The notes under the pieces were generated by a model. It had not been told where the DNA came from, did not search any database, and saw only the letters and a list, made by a program, of their open reading frames with translations. From contig JAJEIT010000036.1 in the NCBI GenBank assembly GCA_022827945.1, positions 1 to 32,749 on the forward strand: a stretch of 32,749 nt of DNA. Reading direction: 5' to 3'. Positions 7,934 to 14,906 of this stretch are shown piece by piece (position 1 is the stretch's first letter; each line of letters starts with the position of its first letter). Source of the stretch: Dehalococcoidia bacterium. Lineage in GTDB: Bacteria > Chloroflexota > Dehalococcoidia > Tepidiformales > Tepidiformaceae. Both the position numbers and the translations under genes were made by a program.

Positions 7934-8842
7934 ATGGCGAGGCACCTGGAAGGCAAGACCGCAATCGTGACGGGCGGGGCCGGCGGCATCGGCAGCTGGG
8001 TCTCGAAGCTGTACGCCGAGAACGGCGCGAAGGTGATCGTGGCGGACACCGGGGCGGACGTGGAGGGGCGGATGGGGATGGACGCGAGCCGCGTCAACGC
8101 CGTCGTCGACGAGATCACGGCGGCGGGCGGCGAGGCAGTCGCGGCCGTCGGGGACGTGTCCGAGATGGACGTCGCCGAGGGGCTCGTGCGGACGGCGCTG
8201 GAGCGCTGGGGGAAGCTCGACATCCTCTGCTGCGCCCACGGCATCCTGCGCGAGCGGATGATCTTCAACATGACCGAGGACGAGTGGGACGGCTCGATCA
8301 AGTCGCACCTGAAGGGGTGTTTCGCGCCGACCAAGTTCGCGGCGATCCACTGGCGGCAGGAACGGCAGGGTGGCCGCATCATCTACTTCACGTCCGACGC
8401 AGGCATCCGCGGGAGCAGCGGGCAGCCGAACTATTCGGCGGCGCACGCGGGCAAGCTCGGCCTGATGCGCTCGAACGCGCGCGGTCTGAGCCGCTACGGC
8501 GTGACCAGCAACTGCATCGCGCCGGGCGCCTCGACACGCATGACCGACCGCGGCCTCGGCGTCGACAAGGACGGCGCCCCGCCGAGCGAGTCGGCGGCGG
8601 GGACGGCGCGCGACCCGAAGAACGTGGCGCCGATCGCGGTCTGGCTGGCCTCGGACGCAGGAGCGGCGGCAAACGGGCAAACCTTCGGCGCGCGCGGGCA
8701 CGTCATCACGCTCTACAGCGAACCGGAGCGGGAGCGCCTGCTGCGCTTCGATGACCCGTTCATCGACATCGACGAGCTGTTCGAGCTCTGGCCCGAGACG
8801 CTGGGTTCGGAGCCGCTCGAGAGGACGCAGGCTTGGACCTGA
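7934..8842 (+). CDS. Atypical SDR oxidoreductase, copy 2 (YxxxH)
   Basis: A 302-residue paralogue of the preceding SDR, with about four in five residues identical over the first 180 by eye and long identical DNA blocks, so this is a tandem gene duplication. TGGAGGIG (13-20), Ser154 and Tyr167 are kept. The NNAG motif is again CAHG (100-103), and the residue at Tyr+4 is His171 rather than Lys, with Lys174 retained. The AGGAGG Shine-Dalgarno overlaps the upstream stop codon. The C-terminal 60 residues differ more between the copies than the Rossmann core. A pairing of the two copies as a heteromer is possible. Its stop overlaps the start of the NTF2-like gene by ten bases. Confidence 0.9.
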   Translation: MARHLEGKTAIVTGGAGGIGSWVSKLYAENGAKVIVADTGADVEGRMGMDASRVNAVVDEITAAGGEAVAAVGDVSEMDVAEGLVRTALERWGKLDILCCAHGILRERMIFNMTEDEWDGSIKSHLKGCFAPTKFAAIHWRQERQGGRIIYFTSDAGIRGSSGQPNYSAAHAGKLGLMRSNARGLSRYGVTSNCIAPGASTRMTDRGLGVDKDGAPPSESAAGTARDPKNVAPIAVWLASDAGAAANGQTFGARGHVITLYSEPERERLLRFDDPFIDIDELFELWPETLGSEPLERTQAWT

Positions 8843-9249
8843 CCGCGGAGCAGCTCGCCGACCGCCAGGCGATCGTCGCGATCATCGACCGCTACGCGAC
8901 GTCGCTGGACGCGAAGGACTACGAGCGCTTCCGCACGTGCTTCAGCGACGACGCCGTCGTCCACTACGGCGAGGCGCTGTCGCCGGACGAGGCGGCGGAC
9001 TACGCGAAAGGTGTGCTCTCGCGGTTCTCGCACACGCAGCACCTGCTCGGGAACTACGAGATCACGCTCGACGGCGACCGCGCCTCGGCCCGCACCTACG
9101 TGCAGGCGAGCCACGTCAGCGCGGAGGGCGCGATCTGGGTCATGGGCGGGACGTACATCGACCGCTTCGAGCGGCGCGAAGGCGAGTGGATGATCGTCGA
9201 GCGGGCGCTCGAGGGCAAGTGGTCGGAAGAGCGCACCATCTCGGCGTAG
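8833..9249 (+). CDS. NTF2-like / SnoaL-type protein
   Basis: A 138-residue small alpha+beta-barrel protein of the SnoaL/NTF2-like superfamily, recognised by an N-terminal LADRQAIVAIIDRYATSLDAKDYERF helix pair, FSDDAVVHY, and C-terminal strands ending GGTYIDRFERREGEWMI. Members include small isomerases, dehydratases and non-catalytic binding proteins. The start is TTG 8833, with AGAGG eight bases upstream, overlapping the end of the SDR by ten bases; no ATG or GTG is available near it. It sits between SDR genes, suggesting that it acts on an intermediate of the same pathway. Specific activity is unknown. Confidence 0.84.
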   Translation: MDLTAEQLADRQAIVAIIDRYATSLDAKDYERFRTCFSDDAVVHYGEALSPDEAADYAKGVLSRFSHTQHLLGNYEITLDGDRASARTYVQASHVSAEGAIWVMGGTYIDRFERREGEWMIVERALEGKWSEERTISA

Positions 9250-9295
9250 CATTCGCCAACCAACAACGGCAACCACCACAGCGAAAGGAACGGAC

Positions 9296-10084
9296 ATGAC
9301 GAAGGAGATCGACCTCCGGGGCAAGGTGGCGCTGGTCACCGGGAGCGGACAGGGCATCGGCAAGGGCATCGCGACGGTGCTCTGGGAGTGCGGGGCGACG
9401 GTCGTCGTATCGGACCTGAACCCGGACACGACGGCGGCGACGGCGGAGGAGCTGGGGGCAGCGGCGCTCCCGCTCGACGTGACCGACCAGGACGCCTTCG
9501 ACGCGGCCATCGACCAGATCGTGGCGGACCACGGCAGCCTCGACATTCTCGTGAACAACGCGGGCGTCTACCGCGAGTACGGCGGCGGCATCGCCGACAT
9601 CACGCCGGAGATGTGGCGCGTGCTCTGGTCGGTGAACGTCGACGGCGTGTTCTACGGCTGCCAGGCGGCCGCGCGCGTGATGCTGGCCGCCGGGAACGGC
9701 GGGCGCATCGTCAACATCGCCTCGACGCAGGCGGTCTCGCCGGGCGTGGGCGTGACCTACGACGGCTCGAAGGCGGCTGTGCTGCAGATCACGCGCGCGC
9801 TGGCGCTGGAGCTGGGGCGCACGGGCATCACCGTGAACGCTGTGGCCCCCGGCGCGACCTGGGTCAACCCGGGCGACCCGCCCCCGCTCGACCCGAACGC
9901 GACGATCCAGCTGACCGGCAACGGGCTCGCCGATGCGGTGGCGAACCGCATCGCGCGCATCCCGGCGGGTCGCTGGGCGAAACCCGAGGAGATCGGAAAC
10001 GCGGTCGCGTTCGTGTGTTCCCCGCTGGCGGACTACGTCAACGGCATCTACCTGAACGTCGACGGCGGCTGGCTGACCGAGTAG
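9296..10084 (+). CDS. Classical SDR oxidoreductase
   Basis: A 262-residue classical short-chain dehydrogenase with all expected elements: TGSGQGIG (15-22), NNAG (87-90), Ser143, Tyr155 and Lys159, and a C-terminal VDGGW. Its intact active site contrasts with the two altered SDRs upstream. AAAGGA lies nine bases before the ATG. It closes the run starting at 7011 and would oxidise or reduce an alcohol/ketone intermediate with NAD(P). Its TAG stop lies inside the left terminal inverted repeat of the hairpin array that follows. The substrate is not deducible. Confidence 0.92.
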   Translation: MTKEIDLRGKVALVTGSGQGIGKGIATVLWECGATVVVSDLNPDTTAATAEELGAAALPLDVTDQDAFDAAIDQIVADHGSLDILVNNAGVYREYGGGIADITPEMWRVLWSVNVDGVFYGCQAAARVMLAAGNGGRIVNIASTQAVSPGVGVTYDGSKAAVLQITRALALELGRTGITVNAVAPGATWVNPGDPPPLDPNATIQLTGNGLADAVANRIARIPAGRWAKPEEIGNAVAFVCSPLADYVNGIYLNVDGGWLTE

Positions 10085-10355
10085 GAGAGCGCTCGCTTCG
10101 CTCGCTGAGTGCAGCGCCGCGCTAACGCGCGGCTGGGGAGAGCGCTCGCGACTGCGTCGCTTGCTGAGGAAAGCGGCGGCTTCGCCGCCTGAGTGGGCGT
10201 TGGCGCACACGTCATGCCCTGCCGGAGACTCGCTGCCACTCAGCGAGCTTAGCGAGCGCTCAACTCAGTGATGGCGCGAAGCGCCGAGCGCTCTTCTCAG
10301 GCGGGCGAGAGCCCGCCGCTCCACTCAGCCGCGTGCCAGCGCGGCGCTCTCCTAC
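10081..10355. repeat. Mirrored array of eight small hairpins between convergent genes
   Basis: This non-coding stretch is bounded by a perfect 12-bp inverted repeat (GTAGGAGAGCGC at 10081-10092 and its complement at 10344-10355) that carries the stop codons of both flanking genes. Between the ends lie short hairpins: 10087-10103 (5 bp), 10116-10133 (7 bp, loop TAAC), 10148-10160 (5 bp), 10175-10189 (6 bp, loop TTC), a weaker one in 10242-10260, 10273-10285 (5 bp, loop GAA), 10300-10317 (7 bp, loop GAGA) and 10328-10345 (6 bp). Stems differ in sequence, but the borders recur: GGAGAGCGCTCGC at 10084 and 10137, and CTGAG three times in the left half. In the right half the complementary ACTCAG/CTCAG occurs four times and GAGCGCTC follows the hairpins, so the halves are inverted. 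Only 10195-10237 lacks a clear module. It resembles a BIME-like mosaic and may act as a two-way terminator. Confidence 0.78.
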
Positions 10356-11137
10356 GGCAGCCGCAGGAGGTGGTTGCCGCCCTCGACCGGGATGACCTGG
10401 CCGGTGATGTCGCCGAAGAGGTCGCTGGCGACTGCGAGGGTGACGTCGGCGCAGTCGTCGACGGTGGTGATGCGGGCGAGGGGGGTCTGCTCGATGAAGG
10501 CCTTCGCGGAGGGCGAGTCCTCGGGCAGGTCGACGCGAGCCTCGTCGATGGGCGTGCCACCGCCGCCGTAGGCGTTCATGGCGGTGGGGACGAAGCCGGG
10601 GGCGACGGCGTTGACGCGCACCTGGTCGGGTCCGAACTCGCGGGCGGCGATCTTGGTGGCGAAGTTGATGGCGGCCTTGGCGGCGGAGTAGGGCGTGAGC
10701 CCGATGGGGATGGAGATGGCCGTGCTTGAGGTGATGTTGATGAGCGAGCCACCGCCGGTAGAGGCCATGGCGTTGCCCATGTGCTTCATGAAGTAGATGA
10801 AGCCGAAGTACTGGATGTCGGCGACCTCGTGGAGCTCCTCCGGGGTGATGTCCTTGATCAGGTTGAAGCGGACGATGCCGGCGGAGTTGACGGCGATGTC
10901 GAGGTTGCCCCACTTGTCGATGGCAGCGTCGGCGAGGGCCTTGAGGTCGTCGTAGTCGCGGCCGTCGCAACGGATGGGGGTGGCGCCGATCTGGGTGGCG
11001 AGCTTCTCGAGGTTCTCCTGACGGCGGGCGGCGATGATGAGCTCGGCGCCGTGCTCGGCGAAGCGCTCGGCGATGGCCCAGCCGATGCCGCTCGAAGCCC
11101 CGAGGATGATCGCCTTCTTGCCGTCGAGGAGTCCCAT
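10352..11137 (-). CDS. Classical SDR oxidoreductase
   Basis: A 261-residue short-chain dehydrogenase. It shows the cofactor loop LGASSGIG (12-19), NSAG in place of NNAG (84-87), the serine pair at 137-138, Tyr150 and Lys154, and a C-terminal VEGGNHLL. Start ATG 11137 gives MGLLDGKKAI, the normal SDR beginning, with AGGGAG nine bases upstream; the frame is open further upstream but without homology. It is convergent with the SDR cluster across the hairpin array, and its stop lies in the right arm of that array's terminal repeat. The 160 bases upstream hold no gene apart from the hairpin at 11240-11284. Substrate unknown. Confidence 0.91.
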   Translation of the reverse strand: MGLLDGKKAIILGASSGIGWAIAERFAEHGAELIIAARRQENLEKLATQIGATPIRCDGRDYDDLKALADAAIDKWGNLDIAVNSAGIVRFNLIKDITPEELHEVADIQYFGFIYFMKHMGNAMASTGGGSLINITSSTAISIPIGLTPYSAAKAAINFATKIAAREFGPDQVRVNAVAPGFVPTAMNAYGGGGTPIDEARVDLPEDSPSAKAFIEQTPLARITTVDDCADVTLAVASDLFGDITGQVIPVEGGNHLLRLP

Positions 11138-11239
11138 GCCGATTGCTCCCTGCCCGAGTTGCGGGCTACGGCGGGGAGTGTACGGGTGGCGCGGGTTAGG
11201 GGTCAGGGGGCGTGAACGGCTGGTGACTGCACGACCTGC

Positions 11240-11284
11240 GGGGCGGGTACGCGGGGCGCCCCCCGGCTCCCGCGTACCTGCCCC
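11240..11284 (-). terminator. Long GC-rich hairpin 3' of the AztD-like gene
   Basis: Two 16-base arms (11240-11255 and 11269-11284) pair at 15 of 16 positions around a 13-base loop. The hairpin starts about 14 bases after the stop of the minus-strand gene at 11298. There is no T-run after it, so it may be a GC-type terminator or an mRNA-protecting structure. Confidence 0.5.
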
Positions 11285-11297
11285 GGCCTGGGAACGG

Positions 11298-12629
11298 TCA
11301 GTGGCCGGAGCCTCCAATGCCGACGAAGGCCACGCTCGCCGGCGTGCCCCCCACCTCCCACTGAGCGACGGTCGAGAAGGTGTCGAGGCTCACGCGCTTG
11401 ATGAGCCCGTTCGCGGGATCCGTAATGACGAGGTCTTCGCCGATGAAGGTCATGGCCGGGCCACGCTCGGCTCCCGGTCCGAGAAGGGCGGCCTTGGTGA
11501 CGAGTTCGCCGGTGTCGGCCTCGAAGACATGGAGGACACCGTCATCGGTGAAGACGTAGAAGTGCTCCCCCTCGGGCCCGAACGCAGCCGTGGACGACTC
11601 GTCCATCACGCGCGTGAAGGCGCCGCTCTCGGGGTTGATGAGCCAGAGACCGTCCTGGCCCCAGCCCTGCTCGGTGCGATAGGAGGCAGTGGCGAAGAAC
11701 GTATCCGCCTCGCCGTGACCATAGACGGTGCCGATGCGGGCGTTCTCCTGCATCTCCTCGGGGTTCTGGAGGAAGACGTGGCTGAGGGTGTCGCCGTCCT
11801 GCTGGAAGAGGAGGACGCCGCCGATGCAGCCGAAAAGCACGCCGGGGGCGCTATGCCCCTCGCCGTGGAGGCCGGGGCACGAGCGGTTGCTGTCGTCGTA
11901 GATGACGTTGTCGTTGAGGTCGCGGACCTCGACGCCGACGGGGAGGGGGTCGTCGGCATCGTCGGGGTTCTTCGTGGAGACGATGAAGCGGTCGCCTGCG
12001 AGGGCGACGGCGGAGCCGTGTTGCGGCCCGGCTTCAAGGATCCGGGGTTCGTAGCCGTTGCGTTCGGCGGCGAGGCCTTCCTCTTCGAAGAGGACCACGT
12101 GGCCGTTGGAGTCGGCGAAGACCGCGACCCAACCGTTGACGGATGTGTAATGGATGGGGAGCTCGTCGACGACGTCGAGGAGACGGGTGAGGGGTCCGGT
12201 GACCAGGTCTTCGTGGTCATCATGGGGAACGCTATAGATGCCGCCGTCGAAGACGTGGATTCGGTCGTCGGCGTCGTCGGGACCGCGGGCGAGGACGAAG
12301 GCGTAGCGGCCGTCAAGAGCGCTGTAGACGCGGGCGCCGGGAGCAGCGACCTCGAAGGCGCCCTGGATAACAAGGCCCGAACTGAGGTCGATGATGGACA
12401 CGTAGGGGGAGTCGGCGTCGGTGACAAGGATGCGACCGGCCTCCCCGGAGGCAACCATGTGGTCGTCGTCCGCGTGGTCGTCCTCGTCCGTGTGGTCGTC
12501 CTCGCCGACCTCGCGGGCCGCGGCGGGAACTTCGGTGGCGGGGGGTGGTTCGGAGCTGGAGTCGTCGCCACAGGCGACGACGAGGAACGCGGCGGCCAGG
12601 ACGGCCGCAAGGGCGATCGGGAACTTCAC
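11298..12629 (-). CDS. aztD: AztD-like zinc metallochaperone lipoprotein
   Basis: A 443-residue exported lipoprotein with a short hydrophobic signal and lipobox ending VVAC (Cys20). Residues 43-57 are an Asp/His-rich stretch, EDDHTDEDDHADDDH, suited to metal binding. The rest reads as a beta-propeller with segments resembling AztD periplasmic zinc chaperones: VYSALDGRYAFVL, HYTSVNGWVAVF, GPQHGSAVAL, LPVGVEVRDL and CPGLHGEGHS followed by VLFGC. AztD passes zinc to the binding protein AztC of an ABC importer; no such importer lies in this window, so this copy is an orphan here. Start GTG 12629 has GGAGG ten bases upstream. An AT-rich palindromic promoter lies at 12695-12728, suggesting metal-dependent control. 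A general beta-propeller lipoprotein is the alternative. Confidence 0.72.
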   Translation of the reverse strand: MKFPIALAAVLAAAFLVVACGDDSSSEPPPATEVPAAAREVGEDDHTDEDDHADDDHMVASGEAGRILVTDADSPYVSIIDLSSGLVIQGAFEVAAPGARVYSALDGRYAFVLARGPDDADDRIHVFDGGIYSVPHDDHEDLVTGPLTRLLDVVDELPIHYTSVNGWVAVFADSNGHVVLFEEEGLAAERNGYEPRILEAGPQHGSAVALAGDRFIVSTKNPDDADDPLPVGVEVRDLNDNVIYDDSNRSCPGLHGEGHSAPGVLFGCIGGVLLFQQDGDTLSHVFLQNPEEMQENARIGTVYGHGEADTFFATASYRTEQGWGQDGLWLINPESGAFTRVMDESSTAAFGPEGEHFYVFTDDGVLHVFEADTGELVTKAALLGPGAERGPAMTFIGEDLVITDPANGLIKRVSLDTFSTVAQWEVGGTPASVAFVGIGGSGH

Positions 12630-12694
12630 GGGAAGGGAGCCTCCAGAGGCAGAACAGATTTCCCGGAGCCCTTTGAGGGCACCGGCAGTTGAGA

Positions 12695-12728
12695 CTCTAT
12701 ATCAATAGATACTAAGTATCAAATAGAG
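12695..12728 (-). promoter_or_regulatory. AT-rich nested palindrome, probable operator/promoter of the AztD-like gene
   Basis: A strikingly AT-rich 34-bp block in very GC-rich DNA. The inner inverted repeat GATACT-A-AGTATC (12708-12720) is flanked by outer arms CTCTAT (12695-12700) and ATAGAG (12723-12728). On the minus strand TTGATA (12717-12722) and TATAGA (12696-12701) make a possible -35/-10 with a short 15-base spacer, the palindrome lying between and over them. It is 66 bases upstream of the GTG at 12629. The binding protein is unknown. Confidence 0.55.
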
Positions 12729-12767
12729 CGGTCGACCCGCAGGGCGCGGGCACGGGGCGGTAGCGGG

Positions 12768-12965
12768 TCAGCTGCCGTCGGGGTGGAAGATCGCCTCGAT
12801 GGGGCGGCCGAAGAGGGCGGCGATGCGGAAGGCGAGGGGGAGGCTGGGGTCGTACTTGCCGGTCTCGATGGCATTGATGGTCTGGCGGCTGACGCCGAGC
12901 TGCTCGGAGAGGTCGGCCTGGGTCCAGCCGCGCTCGGCGCGGAGCTCGCGCAGGGTGTTCTTCAC
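12768..12965 (-). CDS. Small XRE-family transcriptional regulator
   Basis: A 65-residue protein consisting almost entirely of a Cro/C1-type helix-turn-helix (about residues 5-58, recognition region TQADLSEQLGVSRQTINAIE at 15-34). It ends with PIEAIFHPDGS, typical of the minimal XRE regulators found next to small membrane proteins. The GTG start overlaps the stop of the upstream membrane-protein gene in GTGA (12962-12965), so translation is coupled. It is the last gene of a three-gene operon. The operon promoter carries two related palindromes (13776-13791 and 13803-13820), so autorepression is the simplest model. No effector domain is present; what relieves repression is not visible. Confidence 0.93.
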   Translation of the reverse strand: MKNTLRELRAERGWTQADLSEQLGVSRQTINAIETGKYDPSLPLAFRIAALFGRPIEAIFHPDGS

Positions 12966-13375
12966 AGCCTGCGCCGCCTAGCGAGCCAGTCGCCTATCAC
13001 CCACAGGGCGACCATGAGCACCCAGGCCCACTTCCAGGCGATCCCTGGGAGCCCCGCCAATTCGAGAAGCCCATAGACAAAGGCAATGATCAGGGCACCC
13101 AGGAAGGCGAAGGCGATCGCCTCAAGCTGGATGCGCTGCTGAAGTTCGTCGAGGAGGTGGTGGTAGTAGGGGACCAGAGCGACCACACAGACGGCAACGG
13201 GGACGGCCGGCAGCACCGCAATTGCGTAGCGCCAGCTCGCCCCAGGGTTGGCGTCAAGGACGAAGTCGGAGAGGTGAACGAGCCCGACATAGGCAAGGGT
13301 CGCGATGATGAAGCCGTAGCGGAAGCGCCGCATGGTGGCTCGCCGGCCAGCTTGCACGGTGCTCTCCGGGGTCAT
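12962..13375 (-). CDS. Small integral membrane protein, paralogue B
   Basis: A 137-residue predicted inner-membrane protein with four hydrophobic segments (roughly residues 20-40, 48-70, 86-108 and 113-132), a middle loop DELQQRIQLEAIAFAF and a basic C-terminus ARRRRL. It is clearly a paralogue of the next gene upstream, with the same loop, the same AGLP turn and the same Arg-rich end, so the pair arose by tandem duplication. The ATG overlaps the preceding stop in ATGA (13372-13375), and the 3' end overlaps the XRE gene by four bases. The family regularly accompanies small XRE regulators, as here; its function is not known. A heteromeric membrane complex is possible. Confidence 0.85.
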   Translation of the reverse strand: MTPESTVQAGRRATMRRFRYGFIIATLAYVGLVHLSDFVLDANPGASWRYAIAVLPAVPVAVCVVALVPYYHHLLDELQQRIQLEAIAFAFLGALIIAFVYGLLELAGLPGIAWKWAWVLMVALWVIGDWLARRRRL

Positions 13376-13761
13376 AGCCAGCGCCTCCTCGCGACGAAGC
13401 CACCGATGAACCAGAGCGTCCCCATGACCGGCCAGACGAACCACCAGTTGATGCGGGGCAGTCCGGCGAAGTCGAGGAAGCCGTACGTGAACGTGAGGAG
13501 GGCTGTGCCGGCGAAGGCGAACGCGAACGCCTCGAGGGCCATGCGCTGATGGAGTTCGTCCATGCGCCGGAAGTAGCGAACGTACGCCCCAACCGTGAAG
13601 ACCCACGGGATCATTGGCGTGATGGCAACGGGGTAGCGCCATGCCGCGTCCGGGTACGTTTGCATGACGGTGATGACGCCCCCGAGCAGGCCCGAGTAGA
13701 CGATGAGGGCGACCCAAACCCAGCGGTCGTAGATTCGCTTGGCAACGTCCTGGTCCAACAT
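13372..13761 (-). CDS. Small integral membrane protein, paralogue A
   Basis: A 129-residue predicted inner-membrane protein with four hydrophobic segments, the loop DELHQRMALEAFAFAF and the C-terminal end VARRRWL. It is homologous to the 137-residue protein downstream; between helices three and four both have an L/F-AGLP turn. GGAGG lies six bases before the ATG at 13761. It is the first gene of the operon, with a very short leader behind the promoter at 13780-13808. No catalytic motif is recognisable. The strict four-base overlaps among the three genes point to a fixed stoichiometry of two membrane subunits and the regulator. Confidence 0.85.
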   Translation of the reverse strand: MLDQDVAKRIYDRWVWVALIVYSGLLGGVITVMQTYPDAAWRYPVAITPMIPWVFTVGAYVRYFRRMDELHQRMALEAFAFAFAGTALLTFTYGFLDFAGLPRINWWFVWPVMGTLWFIGGFVARRRWL

Positions 13762-13775
13762 GGGGCGCCTCCGAA

Positions 13776-13820
13776 GTCAAGTATCCTTGACACGCCATAG
13801 CCTGTCAAGTTTCCTTTACA
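13776..13820 (-). promoter_or_regulatory. Promoter with two operator palindromes for the membrane-protein/XRE operon
   Basis: On the minus strand a consensus -35 TTGACA (13803-13808) and a -10 GATACT (13780-13785) are 17 bases apart, about 19 bases before the ATG at 13761. Two similar palindromes cover these boxes: GTCAAG-TATC-CTTGAC (13776-13791, perfect) and TGTCAAG-TTTC-CTTTACA (13803-13820, one mismatch), with centres 28 bp apart. This is the layout expected for repression by the operon's own XRE protein. Confidence 0.72.
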
Positions 13821-13873
13821 AACTCGCCTCTTGAACCGGATCGGTGGGGCCATCGCGGGCCGGGCAAACCGGG

Positions 13874-13879
13874 TAGACT
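13874..13879 (+). promoter_or_regulatory. Candidate -10 box of the LLM oxidoreductase cluster
   Basis: TAGACT followed directly by GCGCGC, matching the TAGGCT-GCGCGC found before the SDR cluster at 6996-7007. No good -35 is seen 17 bases upstream. The expected start would leave a leader of about 25 bases to ATG 13912. Confidence 0.35.
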
Positions 13880-13911
13880 GCGCGCACTTCTGACGGACGG
13901 TGATTTCGCCC

Positions 13912-14877
13912 ATGAAGATCGGACTGTGCCTGCCCCAGCTCAACCCCCACGCGGACCGCTCGGCGGTCCTCGGTTTCTCCCGAAACGCCGAAGCGGCGGG
14001 CTTCGACTCGCTCTGGGTCCAGGACCACTTCATGGTCCCGGAGGACGGGCAGGTCGGGTACGCGGGCGGCCCCAAAGAGGTCAAGATGCCGGACCCGTAC
14101 CGCTGCATGCTCTCGCCCATCGAGCTGCTGGCATTCGTCGCAGCGGCGACGGAGCGGGTGCAGATCGGAACGTCGATCCTGGTGACGGCGTACTACCGGC
14201 CGTTGCTGCTGGCGAAGCGCCTGACGACGCTCGACATCCTCTCGGGCGGCCGCGTGATCGCGGGCCTGGGCCTGGGCTGGAGCAAGGACGAGTACGACCA
14301 CATGGATACGCCCTTCACGCAGCGGGGAGCGCGCATGACGGACTTCGTGCGGGCGCTGAAGGCGAGCTGGCTGCCGGACCCAGTCGAGTACCACGGGGAG
14401 TTCTTCGACATCCCCAGGTGCGATAGCTCGCCGAAGCCGATCCAGCGCAACGCGGCGGGCGAGCCGCAAATCGAGATCGCGATGGGCGGCGGCGGCAACC
14501 CGCAGGGTCAGCGCCGCATCGCCGAGTTGGCCGACGCGTGGAACCCGGCGGGCGCCCCGCCGGAGATGGTGATGCAGGGCATGGCCGGGCTGAACGCGCT
14601 CGCCGCCGAGTACGGCCGCGGGCCGCTGAAGAACTACATGCGCATCTTCGCCAACCCGACGATGCCGGGCATCGAGCCCTGGCACGGCGGCTTCTTCGGG
14701 CCGATGTCGTGGAGCGGCACGGCCGAGGACATGAAGCCGAAGGTCGAGGAGGCGAAGGAGGCGGGGATCGAGCACGTCATCATCGAGACGGGCTTCTGGG
14801 AGCCCTGCCCGAGCCCGCAGAACTGGATCGACCAGGTCGACTTCTTCGCACCGCTCGTCGAACTGGCGCACGACTAG
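13912..14877 (+). CDS. LLM-class (F420/FMN-dependent) oxidoreductase
   Basis: A 321-residue TIM-barrel flavin- or deazaflavin-dependent oxidoreductase of the luciferase-like monooxygenase class. It shows the standard start MKIGLCLPQL, then SLWVQDHFMVP, VQIGTSILVTAYYRPLLLAK, and GRVIAGLGLGWSKDEYD. F420-dependent and FMN-dependent members cannot be told apart by eye. ATG 13912 fits the family; a GTG four codons upstream is an alternative, and neither has a strong Shine-Dalgarno. It heads six same-strand genes ending at 18956. It probably oxidises or reduces a hydrophobic intermediate; the substrate is unknown. Confidence 0.92.
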   Translation: MKIGLCLPQLNPHADRSAVLGFSRNAEAAGFDSLWVQDHFMVPEDGQVGYAGGPKEVKMPDPYRCMLSPIELLAFVAAATERVQIGTSILVTAYYRPLLLAKRLTTLDILSGGRVIAGLGLGWSKDEYDHMDTPFTQRGARMTDFVRALKASWLPDPVEYHGEFFDIPRCDSSPKPIQRNAAGEPQIEIAMGGGGNPQGQRRIAELADAWNPAGAPPEMVMQGMAGLNALAAEYGRGPLKNYMRIFANPTMPGIEPWHGGFFGPMSWSGTAEDMKPKVEEAKEAGIEHVIIETGFWEPCPSPQNWIDQVDFFAPLVELAHD

Positions 14878-14906
14878 GCGCCGGAGCGCGCTGAAGGGAT
14901 ACCGCC

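Noticed and set aside
10081..10355. Insertion sequence, MITE or CRISPR reading of the hairpin array
   Set aside because: There is no transposase inside, no target-site duplication flanks the 12-bp ends, and there are no equal-length repeats with unique spacers.
11034..12692. 552-codon open frame on the plus strand opposite the AztD-like gene
   Set aside because: It is antisense to a gene with a clear signal peptide and family motifs; the product is Gly/Val/Asp-rich low complexity typical of complementary frames.
12734..12769. 7-bp inverted repeat with a 22-base loop after the XRE gene as a terminator
   Set aside because: The arms are short, the loop is long and no T-run follows, so it could easily occur by chance in GC-rich DNA.
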